Below the pieces are notes generated by a model. It was not told where the DNA came from, did no database searches, and saw only the letters and a program-made list of their open reading frames with translations. Of a DNA stretch of 64,000 nucleotides, positions 34,284 to 43,435 are shown piece by piece (the stretch's first letter is position 1; the number at the start of each line of letters is the position of its first letter). The DNA is from Parafannyhessea umbonata (GTDB taxonomy: Bacteria; Actinomycetota; Coriobacteriia; Coriobacteriales; Atopobiaceae). The translations under genes and the position numbers were made by a program. Where the stretch lies: contig NZ_LT629759.1 in the NCBI RefSeq assembly GCF_900105025.1, positions 1,550,001-1,614,000 of the forward strand, written 5' to 3'.

Positions 34284-34286
34284 CGG

Positions 34287-34664
34287 CTATTGCGCGCCGG
34301 GGCGACTGCCGAGCGAGGCGAGAAACGCCACCTCCGGCACAAGCACCATGACCGCCGCGCTGTCGCCGTTAAGGCTCCCTCCCATGCCAAGCGCCACAAG
34401 GGGGACCGCAAGGGTAACGAACAACACCCCAAGCGTCGCCTTTGCGCGGTCGTCAAGCCGTACGTCGGGACCAAGGAGCATGCGCGCGGTCATGAGCGGG
34501 AGCGACACCATGACCGCGACGCCGCACGCACACGCGATCGCACGCGCAACGGGACCCATGAGCTCGCACACCTGGAACGCCACCCCCAGCACCACGGCCG
34601 CGACCAGCACGCGAAGCGCCAGCCCAACGAGGGCCTCCATTGGGTCCTGTCCCTGTGAGCTCAT
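34287..34664 (-). CDS. Small membrane protein, unknown function
   Basis: A 125-residue protein with three or four hydrophobic helices (about 13-35, 43-66, 80-102 and possibly 108-120) and a short hydrophilic N-terminus. No family was recognised. The ATG at 34664 follows GGGGGAA. Its stop lies against a 20-base direct repeat. Confidence 0.55.
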   Translation of the reverse strand: MSSQGQDPMEALVGLALRVLVAAVVLGVAFQVCELMGPVARAIACACGVAVMVSLPLMTARMLLGPDVRLDDRAKATLGVLFVTLAVPLVALGMGGSLNGDSAAVMVLVPEVAFLASLGSRPGAQ

Positions 34665-34717
34665 GCTTCCCCCCCACGCAGGCATCGCACGTGGGCGTCG
34701 CAGCCCCGTTGCAGCCC

Positions 34718-35125
34718 CTAGAACTCCACGGTCTCCGCAGGCCTTCCCACCATGGAGCTAAAGCGGGCTGTCGCGTTCTTGAAGTACAGGACGATGGTGT
34801 TGTCGTCGTTCTCGTCATACATCTTGCGCAGCGCCGGGTAGGCGTCCAGCATGTGGCGCTTGGCCTCCACGCGATCGTCCGGCACGAGCTCGCCCGAGAC
34901 GCGCCACCAGTCTCCGCCCTTGACGCCGCAGATCTCCGCCCTGGGGTTGGCCAGCAGCTGGCGGTAGACGTCCTTCTTCTTGCCGGTCTGGATGTAGAGC
35001 CTGCCCTCAAAGAGGTCGACCGTGCCAAACGGGCGAACGCGCGGCTGCCCGCCCTCCTCCGTCGCGAGGAAGTACGTGGGCGACTCGCTCTTGAAGAACC
35101 TGTACACGTCGTTGATGTCCGCCAT
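34718..35125 (-). CDS. Pyridoxamine 5'-phosphate oxidase-family flavoprotein
   Basis: A 135-residue split-barrel protein. The N-terminal ADINDVYRFFKSE helix, the FLATEEGGQPRVRPFG strand pair that binds flavin phosphate, and GKKKDVYRQLLANPRAEI are typical of small FMN-binding PNPOx-like proteins (general stress or FMN reductase type). The substrate is unknown. The ATG at 35125 follows TTTGGAG; the longer frame has no support. Confidence 0.82.
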   Translation of the reverse strand: MADINDVYRFFKSESPTYFLATEEGGQPRVRPFGTVDLFEGRLYIQTGKKKDVYRQLLANPRAEICGVKGGDWWRVSGELVPDDRVEAKRHMLDAYPALRKMYDENDDNTIVLYFKNATARFSSMVGRPAETVEF

Positions 35126-35285
35126 GGCGAGCTCCAAACCTTGAGATATTCGTACTTCTCCTCTTACCCCAAGATCGCACCTTGTTTCCGGGAACGCGCC
35201 GAGTGGGCGGGCGAGAAGAGCCACCGACGCTCCGCAGCCGGCTCATGCGCAACAGATATGTATATCTACCTGCGCAAACGGATTA

Positions 35286-35330
35286 CCAAAAATACCAAAT
35301 TTGCCAAAATTCCCAAAAGTTGCAAAAGAA
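35286..35330. repeat. Five phased 9-bp CCAAAA repeats upstream of an AAA ATPase gene
   Basis: CCAAA or GCAAA begins at 35286, 35295, 35304, 35313 and 35322, an exact 9-base period. The units are A-rich in a GC-rich genome and lie about 65-110 bases before the ATPase start. They resemble iterons or phased A-tracts that bend DNA. A TTGCAA that could act as a -35 is part of the last units. Confidence 0.65.
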
Positions 35331-35394
35331 ATCAAGGGAGCCGGATACCATATAGGTAGACCGAAACACTATAGAATTTGCGATTGGGGGACAC

Positions 35395-36510
35395 ATGGCC
35401 ACTCTCGATAACCCGTTCACGCCCGGATTCGGACAAGTGCCACCCTTCATGGCAGGTCGCCGTTACGTAATAGAGAACATCGAGGACGCATTCGTAAACG
35501 GACCCGGCGACCCCAACCTGACGACCATCTTCACCGGTGCCAGAGGTACTGGAAAAACCACACTTCTCACCCTTCTTGCAGACGAGGCGGAGGAGCGTGG
35601 GTGGATTACCGCGCGCGTCTCATCGGTCCCCGGCATGCTCGAGGATATCCTTCAACAAGCTGCCAGATCTGGCTCGCACCTTCTTGCGCAGGAGCAGAAG
35701 GCGCGAATCAACTCTATCGGCATCGGTGGCGTTGCATCCTTGGGATGGGAGTACGCCGACCGCAATAATGCAGGTAAAAACTGGAGGTCCCGCCTGACCT
35801 CACTTTTGGACGAGCTGGAGCCACACGGTGTCGGCCTTGTCATCACAATCGACGAACTTCAATCCGAGTTCGACGAGATGGTGCAGCTCGCCTCCGTCTA
35901 CCAGCACCTCATTGCAGAGGGCAGAAGAATCTCGCTCCTTGCAGCCGGTCTTCCCTACCAGGTGTCGCGCGTGCTTAACGACAAGTCAATATCCTTCCTC
36001 AGAAGAGCGGCTCGCCATCAGCTTACGCGCATTCCCGACAGCGACATCCGCGTCGCACTCAAAGAGACCATCGAAGCGGGAGGCAAGCAGATAACTGACG
36101 AGGCGCTGTTTGCCGCAACACGCGCAATCGACGGCTTCCCTTTCATGATGCAGCTGGTGGGATACCGTATGTGGCCAAAGAGCAACGGCAACCGCATTGA
36201 CCTCAACGCCGCCAAAAGGGGCATCGAGGCGGCAAGGTACGAGATGCGGTCCAATATACTGGAGACCACCTACATGGAGCTTTCCGATGGCGACCTCGCC
36301 TTCGTGAAAGCGATGCTCCCAGACAAGGATGTAAGCTTGACCGCCGACATTGCAAATCGCATGGGCAAGAGCACGGGCTATGCGGCGCAGTACAGAAGAC
36401 GTCTCCTCGAGGAAGGAGTCATCGGGGAGCGCGGACGTGGCAAGGTTGGTTTCGAGCTGCCGGGATGGCGCGACTTCGCCCTAGAGAAGCTCGAGGAAGA
36501 GGACTTCTAG
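35395..36510 (+). CDS. AAA ATPase with C-terminal winged helix (Orc/Cdc6- or STAND-like), orphan
   Basis: A 371-residue ATPase. Walker A is GARGTGKTT (about 48-56), Walker B is GLVITIDELQ (about 146-155), and a sensor-like LLAAGLPYQVS follows. After a lid domain, the C-terminal 90 residues look like a winged helix (SLTADIANRMGKSTGYAAQYRRRLLEEGVI). The closest general resemblance is the AAA_16/archaeal-type ATPases found on mobile elements and in some toxin or defence loci. The gene is less GC-rich than its neighbours, which suggests transfer. It stands alone with phased repeats upstream. Confidence 0.72.
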   Translation: MATLDNPFTPGFGQVPPFMAGRRYVIENIEDAFVNGPGDPNLTTIFTGARGTGKTTLLTLLADEAEERGWITARVSSVPGMLEDILQQAARSGSHLLAQEQKARINSIGIGGVASLGWEYADRNNAGKNWRSRLTSLLDELEPHGVGLVITIDELQSEFDEMVQLASVYQHLIAEGRRISLLAAGLPYQVSRVLNDKSISFLRRAARHQLTRIPDSDIRVALKETIEAGGKQITDEALFAATRAIDGFPFMMQLVGYRMWPKSNGNRIDLNAAKRGIEAARYEMRSNILETTYMELSDGDLAFVKAMLPDKDVSLTADIANRMGKSTGYAAQYRRRLLEEGVIGERGRGKVGFELPGWRDFALEKLEEEDF

Positions 36511-36580
36511 GGAGAAGAGCAGGGTTCGACACCCCATCCGCCTCGGCATGAAGCAGCATCTCTAAACGCATATAAGGAAT

Positions 36581-36631
36581 AGGGCTTCCCACCGTCACCA
36601 CGAACGCTCGCGGCAATAAGGGGGAAGCCCT
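36581..36631. terminator. Hairpin between the AAA ATPase and PTS IID genes
   Basis: AGGGCTTCCC and GGGAAGCCCT arms are separated by 31 bases in the convergent gap. The loop is long and no clear U tract follows, so it is only a candidate. Confidence 0.4.
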
Positions 36632-36692
36632 TCTCGTCCTACGTCTATGCTGCCATAATCAGTGAACGAGCGGCAGCGTAGAGTAGACACTT

Positions 36693-37565
36693 CTATCCCA
36701 AGAAACCGAAGAACGCGCCGACCACGCCGAGCACCATGGTACCGAGGATGAGCCACATCGGGTTAATCTTCTTGGAGAGCAGCCAGTAGTAGATCCAGAA
36801 GGCGCACATGCCAACAATGCCAGGCATGATTCCATCCAGAACACTCTGGATGGTAGTCGGGTCTTTGCCCTTAACCGCCTCACCAATCTGTACGGGAATG
36901 GTCGCCCAGAACATGTCCTTGGTCATACCGCCAATAACCATGGCACCAACGATGCCAATGGCAGCCATCACCTTGGTCATGAGCCCGTTCTCAGACGCTT
37001 TCTCGAGAAAGCTCACACCCATCGAATAGCCCTTCTGAACACCCCAAACGCGAAGCCAGAAGGCAGGGATGTTATAGATGAGCAGGAAGACGATAGGCCC
37101 GGCGGCATTGCCCGCCTGGCAGAGCGAGATGCCGACAGCAGCGGCGATAACGCGAATCGTGGTGAGGAAGATTGCGTCGCCGATGCCGGAGAGCGGTCCC
37201 ATGAGAGCAGCCTTGACGTCGTTGACGGACTCAGGTTCAATCTCCCCGCGGGCTACACGCTCCTCCATTGCCATCGCGATGCCACCCACGAACGGCGCAA
37301 ACTGCACCGTGATGTTGAAGAACGCCGCATGGCGATGCAGGGCCGCCGCGTAGTCATCAGGTCTGCCGTGATAGATCTTCTTGAGCATTCCCGCCACCAT
37401 CAGGCAAAATGCAAGGTTCATCTGCTTGTAGTAGGTCCAGGAGAACTCCATGCCCAGAGCACCTAAGTTAAGGGAAGACCTAATTAGGTCCTTCTTCGTA
37501 ATCTTGTAGGGATTCTCCTCCTGTGAAACGCCCTGTCCCGCAACCATGGCCTCATTAGAAGTCAT
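36693..37565 (-). CDS. PTS mannose-family IID component (Amadori-type operon)
   Basis: A 290-residue channel subunit with the ITKKDLIRSSLNLGALGMEFSW N-terminus and the GPLSGIGDAI signature. The ATG at 37565 is nine bases after AAGGAG; two ATGs just upstream lie too close to that site. It overlaps the end of IIC by 11 bases. Last gene of the deglycase-epimerase-IIA-IIB-IIC-IID operon. Confidence 0.92.
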   Translation of the reverse strand: MTSNEAMVAGQGVSQEENPYKITKKDLIRSSLNLGALGMEFSWTYYKQMNLAFCLMVAGMLKKIYHGRPDDYAAALHRHAAFFNITVQFAPFVGGIAMAMEERVARGEIEPESVNDVKAALMGPLSGIGDAIFLTTIRVIAAAVGISLCQAGNAAGPIVFLLIYNIPAFWLRVWGVQKGYSMGVSFLEKASENGLMTKVMAAIGIVGAMVIGGMTKDMFWATIPVQIGEAVKGKDPTTIQSVLDGIMPGIVGMCAFWIYYWLLSKKINPMWLILGTMVLGVVGAFFGFLG

Positions 37566-38334
37566 CGTCATCATCTCCTTCCGCCGCGAGCTGTGGACTG
37601 TCGGTGTTGGCCTGAGGATTCAAAAGGCCAAACTTCTCGATTCCGATGATGATCGCAATGAGAGCGACGCCAAGCGATGGCACGTTCATGTAAGAGGCAA
37701 GCAGGAAGCCGAGGAAGAAGAACGGCATGACCTCACGCTTGAGCACCAGCCGGCCGAGCATTGCGAAGCCCATTGCGGGAAGAATGTTGGCAGCGATTCC
37801 GAAGCCGTCCATGATGAAGGAGGGAATCCAGTCCAAGATGCCCTGAACCGCATTGGCGCCCAGGTAGTAGGCAAATCCGACGAGAAGGACGTCCTTTACC
37901 ACCCCGACGAGTCCGATAGCCCAGTGTGCCGCATACACACCCTTCAGGTCGCCCTTCGCCGCCGCAACGTCCGCCTTGTCGACTATAACGGGCATGAGGC
38001 CATTGATGACGTTGCTGATGGCAAGAGAGATGGTTGCGATGGGCATGGCGAGCGCGAGGGCAGCCTCGGTACCCTTGCCCAGCGTTATGGCAAAGGCGCA
38101 CGCAAGGATACTGCCCACCTTCTCGTCAGGCGGAACGTAGGCTCCAATGGAGATGTTTCCCATGAACAGAAGCTCCAAGCTCGCGCCAATGGCGAGACCT
38201 GCCGGCAGATTACCCAGGATGAGACCTACGAGCGGGCAGGTCACAATCGGTCTGAACGCGTAGAGCGTGCCGAGCTGATAATCAAACATGGCGAATGCCG
38301 CCACAAGCGAAATCAGTATCGCCTTAACAAGCAT
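37555..38334 (-). CDS. PTS mannose-family IIC component (Amadori-type operon)
   Basis: A 259-residue permease subunit with the RPIVTCPLVGLILGNLPAGLAIGASLELLFMG region typical of EIIC-Man/sorbose and an acidic C-terminus (GDDDDDF). AGGAGG precedes the ATG. It pairs with IID to move the phosphorylated substrate. Confidence 0.93.
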   Translation of the reverse strand: MLVKAILISLVAAFAMFDYQLGTLYAFRPIVTCPLVGLILGNLPAGLAIGASLELLFMGNISIGAYVPPDEKVGSILACAFAITLGKGTEAALALAMPIATISLAISNVINGLMPVIVDKADVAAAKGDLKGVYAAHWAIGLVGVVKDVLLVGFAYYLGANAVQGILDWIPSFIMDGFGIAANILPAMGFAMLGRLVLKREVMPFFFLGFLLASYMNVPSLGVALIAIIIGIEKFGLLNPQANTDSPQLAAEGDDDDDF

Positions 38335-38377
38335 GCTCTCCTCCTAATCAAATGTTGCTGCGAGATTCTTACGACCG

Positions 38378-38848
38378 CTAGAGTACGTCTTGGATTTCAA
38401 CCTTCGGATCGTCCGCAAGAGGACGAATCTCCACCTCCACCCCCTTGTCCAGCAGCTCGCGAATAATCTTCTCCTCCTCTGGCTCAAGGAAGACCTGGCG
38501 CGCCACCTCACGCGTCGTAGGACTCCCTTTGGTGTTTCCGAGGTTCAGGCTCTTTATCTGAGGGCATCCGTCGATGAGCTGCTTCGCCTCCGCGATGGTC
38601 TGCACGCAGATGAGCATCCGATACTTGTCGGTGACTCCGGAATTGATGGCTTCGATTGCATGGGCCATATCCTTTATCACGAGCTTGCATCCCGCTGGCT
38701 TGCCCATCTTGAGGGTCATTTTCCAAACGGGATCGTTCGCCACGTGGTCTCCCACACAGAAGATGCAATTTGCCTGCAAACCCTGCACCCACGAGACGGC
38801 GACCTGGCCATGCAACAGCCTGTGGTCAACCCTGGTCAGCAGAATCAT
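38378..38848 (-). CDS. PTS mannose-family IIB component (Amadori-type operon)
   Basis: A 156-residue phosphocarrier; TRVDHRLLHGQ places the phosphohistidine at residue 13. It should phosphorylate the incoming fructoselysine or glucoselysine, in keeping with the deglycase encoded upstream. Confidence 0.93.
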   Translation of the reverse strand: MILLTRVDHRLLHGQVAVSWVQGLQANCIFCVGDHVANDPVWKMTLKMGKPAGCKLVIKDMAHAIEAINSGVTDKYRMLICVQTIAEAKQLIDGCPQIKSLNLGNTKGSPTTREVARQVFLEPEEEKIIRELLDKGVEVEIRPLADDPKVEIQDVL

Positions 38849-38877
38849 GTTCGAACCCCCTTGTTTCAGTTGTGAGC

Positions 38878-39297
38878 CTAGAAGTCCTCGTCTTCTTCGA
38901 TGGCTGAGTCGTCATTCACGAACCTCGGCCTTACCTCGTCACTCGAGACAAGCTGCCTCAGCAAGGATTCCGTGTCCTCGTCTTCATCGGAGAGAAAGAG
39001 CGTGAGCAGGAGTGGCAGGTTCATGTTCGTGACGAGGTAGACATTCGGCCTCGCCAGCATGAGCTTTGTGAACTCGTTGTTCACGCTCCCTCCCATGAGA
39101 TCGGTGAGCACAACGACATCCGTGTCGTCAGGCATGGACTCGACAAGACTCCTCGACGCCGCCTCCACGTCGTCGTTCCCGTCGACGAACGCATTCAGCA
39201 CACTCACGTCATCCCGGTCGCCCGCCAGGAGCTTCACACTCTCAAAGATGCCCTCCGCAAAGTGCGCATGAGAAGCGATGATGTACTGCCTGCTCAT
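38878..39297 (-). CDS. PTS mannose-family IIA component (Amadori-type operon)
   Basis: A 139-residue phosphocarrier. The ASHAHFAEG motif gives the phosphorylated His10; LTDLMGGSVNNEF and NMNLPLLL are family landmarks. Its ATG overlaps the epimerase stop (ATGA). Confidence 0.9.
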   Translation of the reverse strand: MSRQYIIASHAHFAEGIFESVKLLAGDRDDVSVLNAFVDGNDDVEAASRSLVESMPDDTDVVVLTDLMGGSVNNEFTKLMLARPNVYLVTNMNLPLLLTLFLSDEDEDTESLLRQLVSSDEVRPRFVNDDSAIEEDEDF

Positions 39298-40142
39298 GTA
39301 TCAAATTCCTCCAGATTCCTCTTTAGTGCCGCCAGCGACTGTCGGTCCGCAGCGGCTGGATCCACAAAATAGCGCGGGTCAACACTTTCAAACGTCAGGC
39401 ATCCCGAATAACCGGCTTCCGCAAGGGCGAGAAGATCGCCCCTCATATCCCGTACTCCGTCGCCCCACGCGAGGTGAGACGTCTCTCTCGCATCGGTAAA
39501 ATGACAATGCACGACATCCTTACCGAATGCGTCCATGTAGTCTCGCACGCTCTCTCCCGCACGCCACATCGCACCCGTGTCGAGTAGCACCTTGAGGTGC
39601 GCACTCCCCACATCCTCGAGCATCGTCCGAAGGTCCCGCACGCAATTGCACAGGTTTGACTCCTCTGGCTGAAGCGCCTCAAGCGCAAGCGTCACGCCCC
39701 TCTCGCCGGCATAAGACCCCAGTGTCGACAGCATTCGCACGCTTCGATCCCATGCCGCCTCTCGAGACTCGTCCAGGAATCCCCAACCAGACGTAATGGA
39801 GACCATTCCAGCACCCAAGTCCGCCGCCACATCTATTGCCCGCTTGAAATACTGCCGACTTCTCCGAATCGCATCATCTCCACGTGCGGCAACGTTCGAG
39901 GGTTTGGGGTTGTTTTGCTCGGGGCAGATGGCGCAGATGGGAAGACCGCTCTTTTTTGACAATGCGGCAATGTGGCTCACGGAATCGTTTGCAGCATAGT
40001 CCATAAAGAAGTGCATGGGACCGCACCAGAGCTCGACGGCATCGAAGCCCTCCCTTTGGGAGGAGGAGAAAAAATACTCAAGCGAGTAGAACCTGTAGGC
40101 ACAGTTCGTAGCAGCCGCCCGGAACCTCTGATGCAACGTCAT
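39294..40142 (-). CDS. TIM-barrel sugar epimerase/isomerase, FrlC-like
   Basis: A 282-residue AP-endonuclease-2 fold protein. Visible metal-site segments are ALEALQPEESN, VLLDTGAMWRAGES, VVHCHFTDA and CLTFESVDPRYF. By its place between an FrlB-like deglycase and a PTS, it may act as a fructoselysine 3-epimerase (FrlC role), turning psicoselysine into fructoselysine. It is co-translated with IIA. Confidence 0.82.
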   Translation of the reverse strand: MTLHQRFRAAATNCAYRFYSLEYFFSSSQREGFDAVELWCGPMHFFMDYAANDSVSHIAALSKKSGLPICAICPEQNNPKPSNVAARGDDAIRRSRQYFKRAIDVAADLGAGMVSITSGWGFLDESREAAWDRSVRMLSTLGSYAGERGVTLALEALQPEESNLCNCVRDLRTMLEDVGSAHLKVLLDTGAMWRAGESVRDYMDAFGKDVVHCHFTDARETSHLAWGDGVRDMRGDLLALAEAGYSGCLTFESVDPRYFVDPAAADRQSLAALKRNLEEFDT

Positions 40143-40158
40143 GCGATCAGGACCCGTC

Positions 40159-41220
40159 TTAGTAATCGAACTGGTGGTAGTAGCGACGGTAGTTGAGGTT
40201 GTGCTTCGTGACGAGCTCGTAGTGCCTTGACATGCGATCAGTAGTAAGCACAGAGATGATGTAGGTAGAGAGAATCATGCGGAAGTCGCTGTCGAGCCCG
40301 GGAATTGCATACTCTTTCGTGTCAATGACGGTCACGTCCGTATCCCCGGTACGCCCGCTCTTGAGGAATGCGTCGACACGGTCGTCGAGCGCACGACACT
40401 CATCCTCGCCCTTGAAGAGGACAACGGGAATGCCGGGCTCCACGAGCTCGAGCGTTCCGTGGAAGAAGTCCGCAGAGCTGATGTAGCGGGTGTGCTTCCA
40501 CTGCATTTCCTCGAGTAGGCACATGGCAAACAGGATGGTCTCTCCCCAGAGTGCGCCAGAGCCGATGAACATCGTGTAAGGCGCAAGCGCATACTTCTTC
40601 GCGAACGCCTCCGCCTTTGGCTCGAACTGCTTGCGAATGTCGAGGAGCGCCGGCCAGAAACCCTTGCTCTGCTCAATGAACTCGTCATACTTCGGGAAGA
40701 AGCCCTGACGGTTGAGAATCCTCAGACCGAAGCAGTCCGCGAGATAGTAGCCCTTCTCGCATCCGCCGCTACCATGATCGTTCTTCATGGCAACACAGTG
40801 ATCGGCTCCCACTGCCTGTCCGATGGGGCCGTCTGCCTTCGTCATCGCATAGACCCGCACGCCCATCTGTTTGAGCGTCTTTACCGCCTGCAGGACCTCT
40901 GGGGTGGTTCCCGACTCGGACGAGGTGAGCACCACAGAATTGCTCGTCATGGACTTGCTGCCCATCACGTTGAACTCTGCAGCATGGAGGAGCGTTACCT
41001 GATGGTCTGCGTCGGCATACTTGTTCATGACATACTGCATGCGCAGAAACTCATCCCAAGTGCCACCGACGCCCATCAGGAAGAGGTGGTCGAACCCCTC
41101 GTCACAAACTTCATCCGCGAACTGCTTCACCTGCTTGCCGATTTTGTAGAGCTCCTTGCCATCCTCGAGATAGCCCTCCTGGTCGAAGTAAACAATCTCG
41201 ACCTTCTCGGTCTCCTTCAT
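40159..41220 (-). CDS. SIS-domain deglycase, FrlB/GfrF-like
   Basis: A 353-residue two-SIS-domain protein. TSSESGTTPEVLQAVK is the first SIS phosphosugar loop, SADFFHGTLELVEPGIPVVLF matches the FrlB active-site strand, and the C-terminal HNLNYRRYYHQFDY closely follows the FrlB ending. Such enzymes cleave 6-phosphofructoselysine or 6-phosphoglucoselysine to glucose-6-phosphate and lysine. It is first in the operon, behind GGAGGACAGC. Which Amadori compound is used cannot be told here; ordinary glucosamine-phosphate isomerase activity is less likely. Confidence 0.82.
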   Translation of the reverse strand: MKETEKVEIVYFDQEGYLEDGKELYKIGKQVKQFADEVCDEGFDHLFLMGVGGTWDEFLRMQYVMNKYADADHQVTLLHAAEFNVMGSKSMTSNSVVLTSSESGTTPEVLQAVKTLKQMGVRVYAMTKADGPIGQAVGADHCVAMKNDHGSGGCEKGYYLADCFGLRILNRQGFFPKYDEFIEQSKGFWPALLDIRKQFEPKAEAFAKKYALAPYTMFIGSGALWGETILFAMCLLEEMQWKHTRYISSADFFHGTLELVEPGIPVVLFKGEDECRALDDRVDAFLKSGRTGDTDVTVIDTKEYAIPGLDSDFRMILSTYIISVLTTDRMSRHYELVTKHNLNYRRYYHQFDY

Positions 41221-41250
41221 AAGCTGTCCTCCGCCCTCACTCGTTCACCT

Positions 41251-41388
41251 TTGGTATCTATTGATTACATGTGCGCACTTTTTGTAACCATTTGATTGAT
41301 AACTTAGCGATATTTAGAACCATTTATGGGCTAATCACGCTCATTTAGGATGAATGGTATTTAATTGTTGTTAAGTGGTATAGCTAAC
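41251..41388. promoter_or_regulatory. Repeated TGGTAT sites upstream of the Amadori operon
   Basis: TTGGTATCTATTGA (41251-41264), AATGGTATTTAATT (41353-41366) and GTGGTATAGCTAAC (41375-41388) share a TGGTAT core in a 171-base AT-rich gap between the deglycase gene and the UTRA regulator. TGGTAT-type half sites fit GntR/UTRA proteins. Confidence 0.5.
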
Positions 41389-41391
41389 GTA

Positions 41392-42114
41392 TTAATACGT
41401 TACTGAGTACCCGCCAAGGTCTCCGCGACGATACGAGGACGCGAACTCCAACGCGGTGCCGTCTTCGTCATAGCTCACGCACTCGTAGGAAATGACGGCA
41501 GAGCCCTCCTCGATTCCTAGCAGGTGTGCATCGCGCGTTCCCAGCTCGACCATATCGAGGTGCTCGACAGCCGATGCGACGGTATGCCCAAACATGCCAT
41601 AGACTTGGTAAAGAGAGAAAACGCCAACGTCAACGGACTCGATTTTCGGAAAGAGGGAGATTGGAATAAACGTCCGCTCTATCATCAGGGGCACGTCATC
41701 CACGTAATTCACGCGCTTGATCGCGAGAATGTCATCATTCTCGCCAATCTCGAAGAGATGTGAGAAGAAGCCCCCTGCAGGACGCCGAGCCTTAGAGAGA
41801 ACTTTGACGGACGGCACCGCGTTCTTCTCCCTGACGCTTTCACGAAAGCCCACAAGCTCGAGCGCATCGGCCTCACCGAGTCGCTCCGACATAACGTAAA
41901 CGCCCTTACCCTGGACACGGCGCAACAGTCCGCCGGCAACGAGTGCATCTATGGCATTTCTTACCGTCAGGCGCGTCGTCCCAAACCGCTCCGCGAGATC
42001 GTTCTCCGAGGGAATGGCGCTACCGGGCTCGTAGAGGCCATCTTCGATCTCATCACGTATGATTTCGCGAATCTGTATGTACTTTGGCTTATCCGTGTCC
42101 AAGTTTTCCATCAT
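41392..42114 (-). CDS. GntR/UTRA-family regulator 1
   Basis: A 240-residue regulator: a GntR winged helix (PKYIQIREIIRDEIEDGLYEPGSAIPSENDLAERFGTTRLTVRNAI...) and a UTRA ligand-binding domain typical of HutC-type regulators sensing phosphosugars. It starts one base after the stop of regulator 2, so they are co-translated. It probably controls the downstream Amadori operon (FrlR role). Confidence 0.87.
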   Translation of the reverse strand: MMENLDTDKPKYIQIREIIRDEIEDGLYEPGSAIPSENDLAERFGTTRLTVRNAIDALVAGGLLRRVQGKGVYVMSERLGEADALELVGFRESVREKNAVPSVKVLSKARRPAGGFFSHLFEIGENDDILAIKRVNYVDDVPLMIERTFIPISLFPKIESVDVGVFSLYQVYGMFGHTVASAVEHLDMVELGTRDAHLLGIEEGSAVISYECVSYDEDGTALEFASSYRRGDLGGYSVTY

Positions 42115-42115
42115 G

Positions 42116-42868
42116 TCACCAAAGTGCCTTCTGAGAGTCAACGGGCCATCCGCAGAGACTGACGAACGTATACCTATCTGGCCGAATGACGGACTTGTAA
42201 TACTCGATGCATCTACCGTCGCCATCTCTGCTCACACCCTGTTGAAAGAACACAGATGCACCAGGTTTTCCCCCTAGCAAGTCCGCCTCCCACTCGTCTA
42301 GCCTAGAAATCGAGAGGCTGTCCCAGCCATGGGCGATATCCAGACAATAGCCATCCCGAATCACGTCAAAGAGAGATTCCCTTGAGAAGTCATGCGAGGC
42401 AATACCAGGACAGACGTCAGTGTTAACCATCGAGGTTTCTAACATGCATGGAAGACCATCCACACGGCGCAGACGGACGAGCTTGAAGACGGCATGGTCG
42501 ACGTCGATGCCCATCTTCTTCGCAACGTGGGCGTCCGCATCGCACGTCCCCTGGCTCACCACCAGAGAGCTTGGCGTATGTCCACTGCTACGGACGTTGT
42601 CACTAAAGCCCATGACCTTCCCGACGCCCGAGTATGAAATGGGGCGCGCGGGCGCGACGTAGGTACCCGATCCCTGACGGCTCTCGAGAACGTGCATAGT
42701 CGTCAGGTGTCGTATAGCACTCCGCAACGCAGAGCGCGATATCCCCCACATCTCGCACATGTCTCGTTCCGAGGGCAGCTTTTCTCCCTCAGAGAGGCCG
42801 TTTACATTAATGTAGTTTCGAATGTTCTCGACCGCAGCATCTGCCGGCGGAATCTTCCCGCGGACCAA
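42116..42868 (-). CDS. GntR/UTRA-family regulator 2
   Basis: A 250-residue GntR/UTRA protein with HTH KLPSERDMCEMWGISRSALRSAIRHL and the UTRA strand CIEYYKSVIRPDRYTF. It starts at TTG (42868) six bases after AGGAGA. Two adjacent UTRA regulators before one operon are unusual; they may act as a heteromer or sense different Amadori compounds. Confidence 0.85.
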   Translation of the reverse strand: MVRGKIPPADAAVENIRNYINVNGLSEGEKLPSERDMCEMWGISRSALRSAIRHLTTMHVLESRQGSGTYVAPARPISYSGVGKVMGFSDNVRSSGHTPSSLVVSQGTCDADAHVAKKMGIDVDHAVFKLVRLRRVDGLPCMLETSMVNTDVCPGIASHDFSRESLFDVIRDGYCLDIAHGWDSLSISRLDEWEADLLGGKPGASVFFQQGVSRDGDGRCIEYYKSVIRPDRYTFVSLCGWPVDSQKALW

Positions 42869-42877
42869 CGTACTCTC

Positions 42878-43378
42878 CTACGACGAAACCTTGCTCGCAT
42901 CCCTCATGCGCAGCACGTCCTCACACAGTTTATCCGCCCCCTGACGAAGAAGCACATAGGTCTTCGAACTACGCAGGACCTCCCTGCCGATAAGGGGTAT
43001 GCCGATGGTGGACTCCTGTCCAGGCGTTCCCCTTACCGTCAGTGCGACGTCCATGCGCGTGCAGTACTTGCCTCCTCTGCTTGCGTTCGCCCGCGCCACC
43101 GCGGCGGGGTTTTCGAGCACGCTCTCAAAGAGGTCGCGACGACTCATGTCCTTTCGGACGTCGACTTCCTCGTTTTCTATCACCTTGCAGTCGAGAATAT
43201 CCTCGTAGTCGTGAATGGCGGGCTCCATGCCATGCAGCACTATGGCCCATTTGCGGTGATTCTCGTCCATGTACAGAGACGGCACCATGGAAAGCCGCGG
43301 TGCCTCGAAGAGAGTCTTCGTAATCGTAAAGCCTGACTGTTCCAGGCGTTGCTTGGCAGACTTCCCAAAGAGCGACAT
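42878..43378 (-). CDS. Hypothetical protein linked to the UTRA regulators
   Basis: A 166-residue soluble protein with no recognised family. It starts MSLFGKSAKQRLEQSGF and contains a beta-rich middle (LSMVPSLYMDENHRKWAIVLH). GGGAGG precedes the ATG. It is first in a run with the two regulators, nine bases before the next start, and a TGGTAT-type site lies 57 bases upstream. Confidence 0.6.
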   Translation of the reverse strand: MSLFGKSAKQRLEQSGFTITKTLFEAPRLSMVPSLYMDENHRKWAIVLHGMEPAIHDYEDILDCKVIENEEVDVRKDMSRRDLFESVLENPAAVARANASRGGKYCTRMDVALTVRGTPGQESTIGIPLIGREVLRSSKTYVLLRQGADKLCEDVLRMRDASKVSS

Positions 43379-43435
43379 GTGTCCCTCCCATCAACCGAGA
43401 CTGACATTGTAAGTCGATACATACAAGATAACTCT

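Noticed and set aside
36693-41220. Mannose or sorbose uptake operon
   Set aside because: The deglycase C-terminus and the FrlC-like epimerase point to Amadori compounds rather than a plain hexose.
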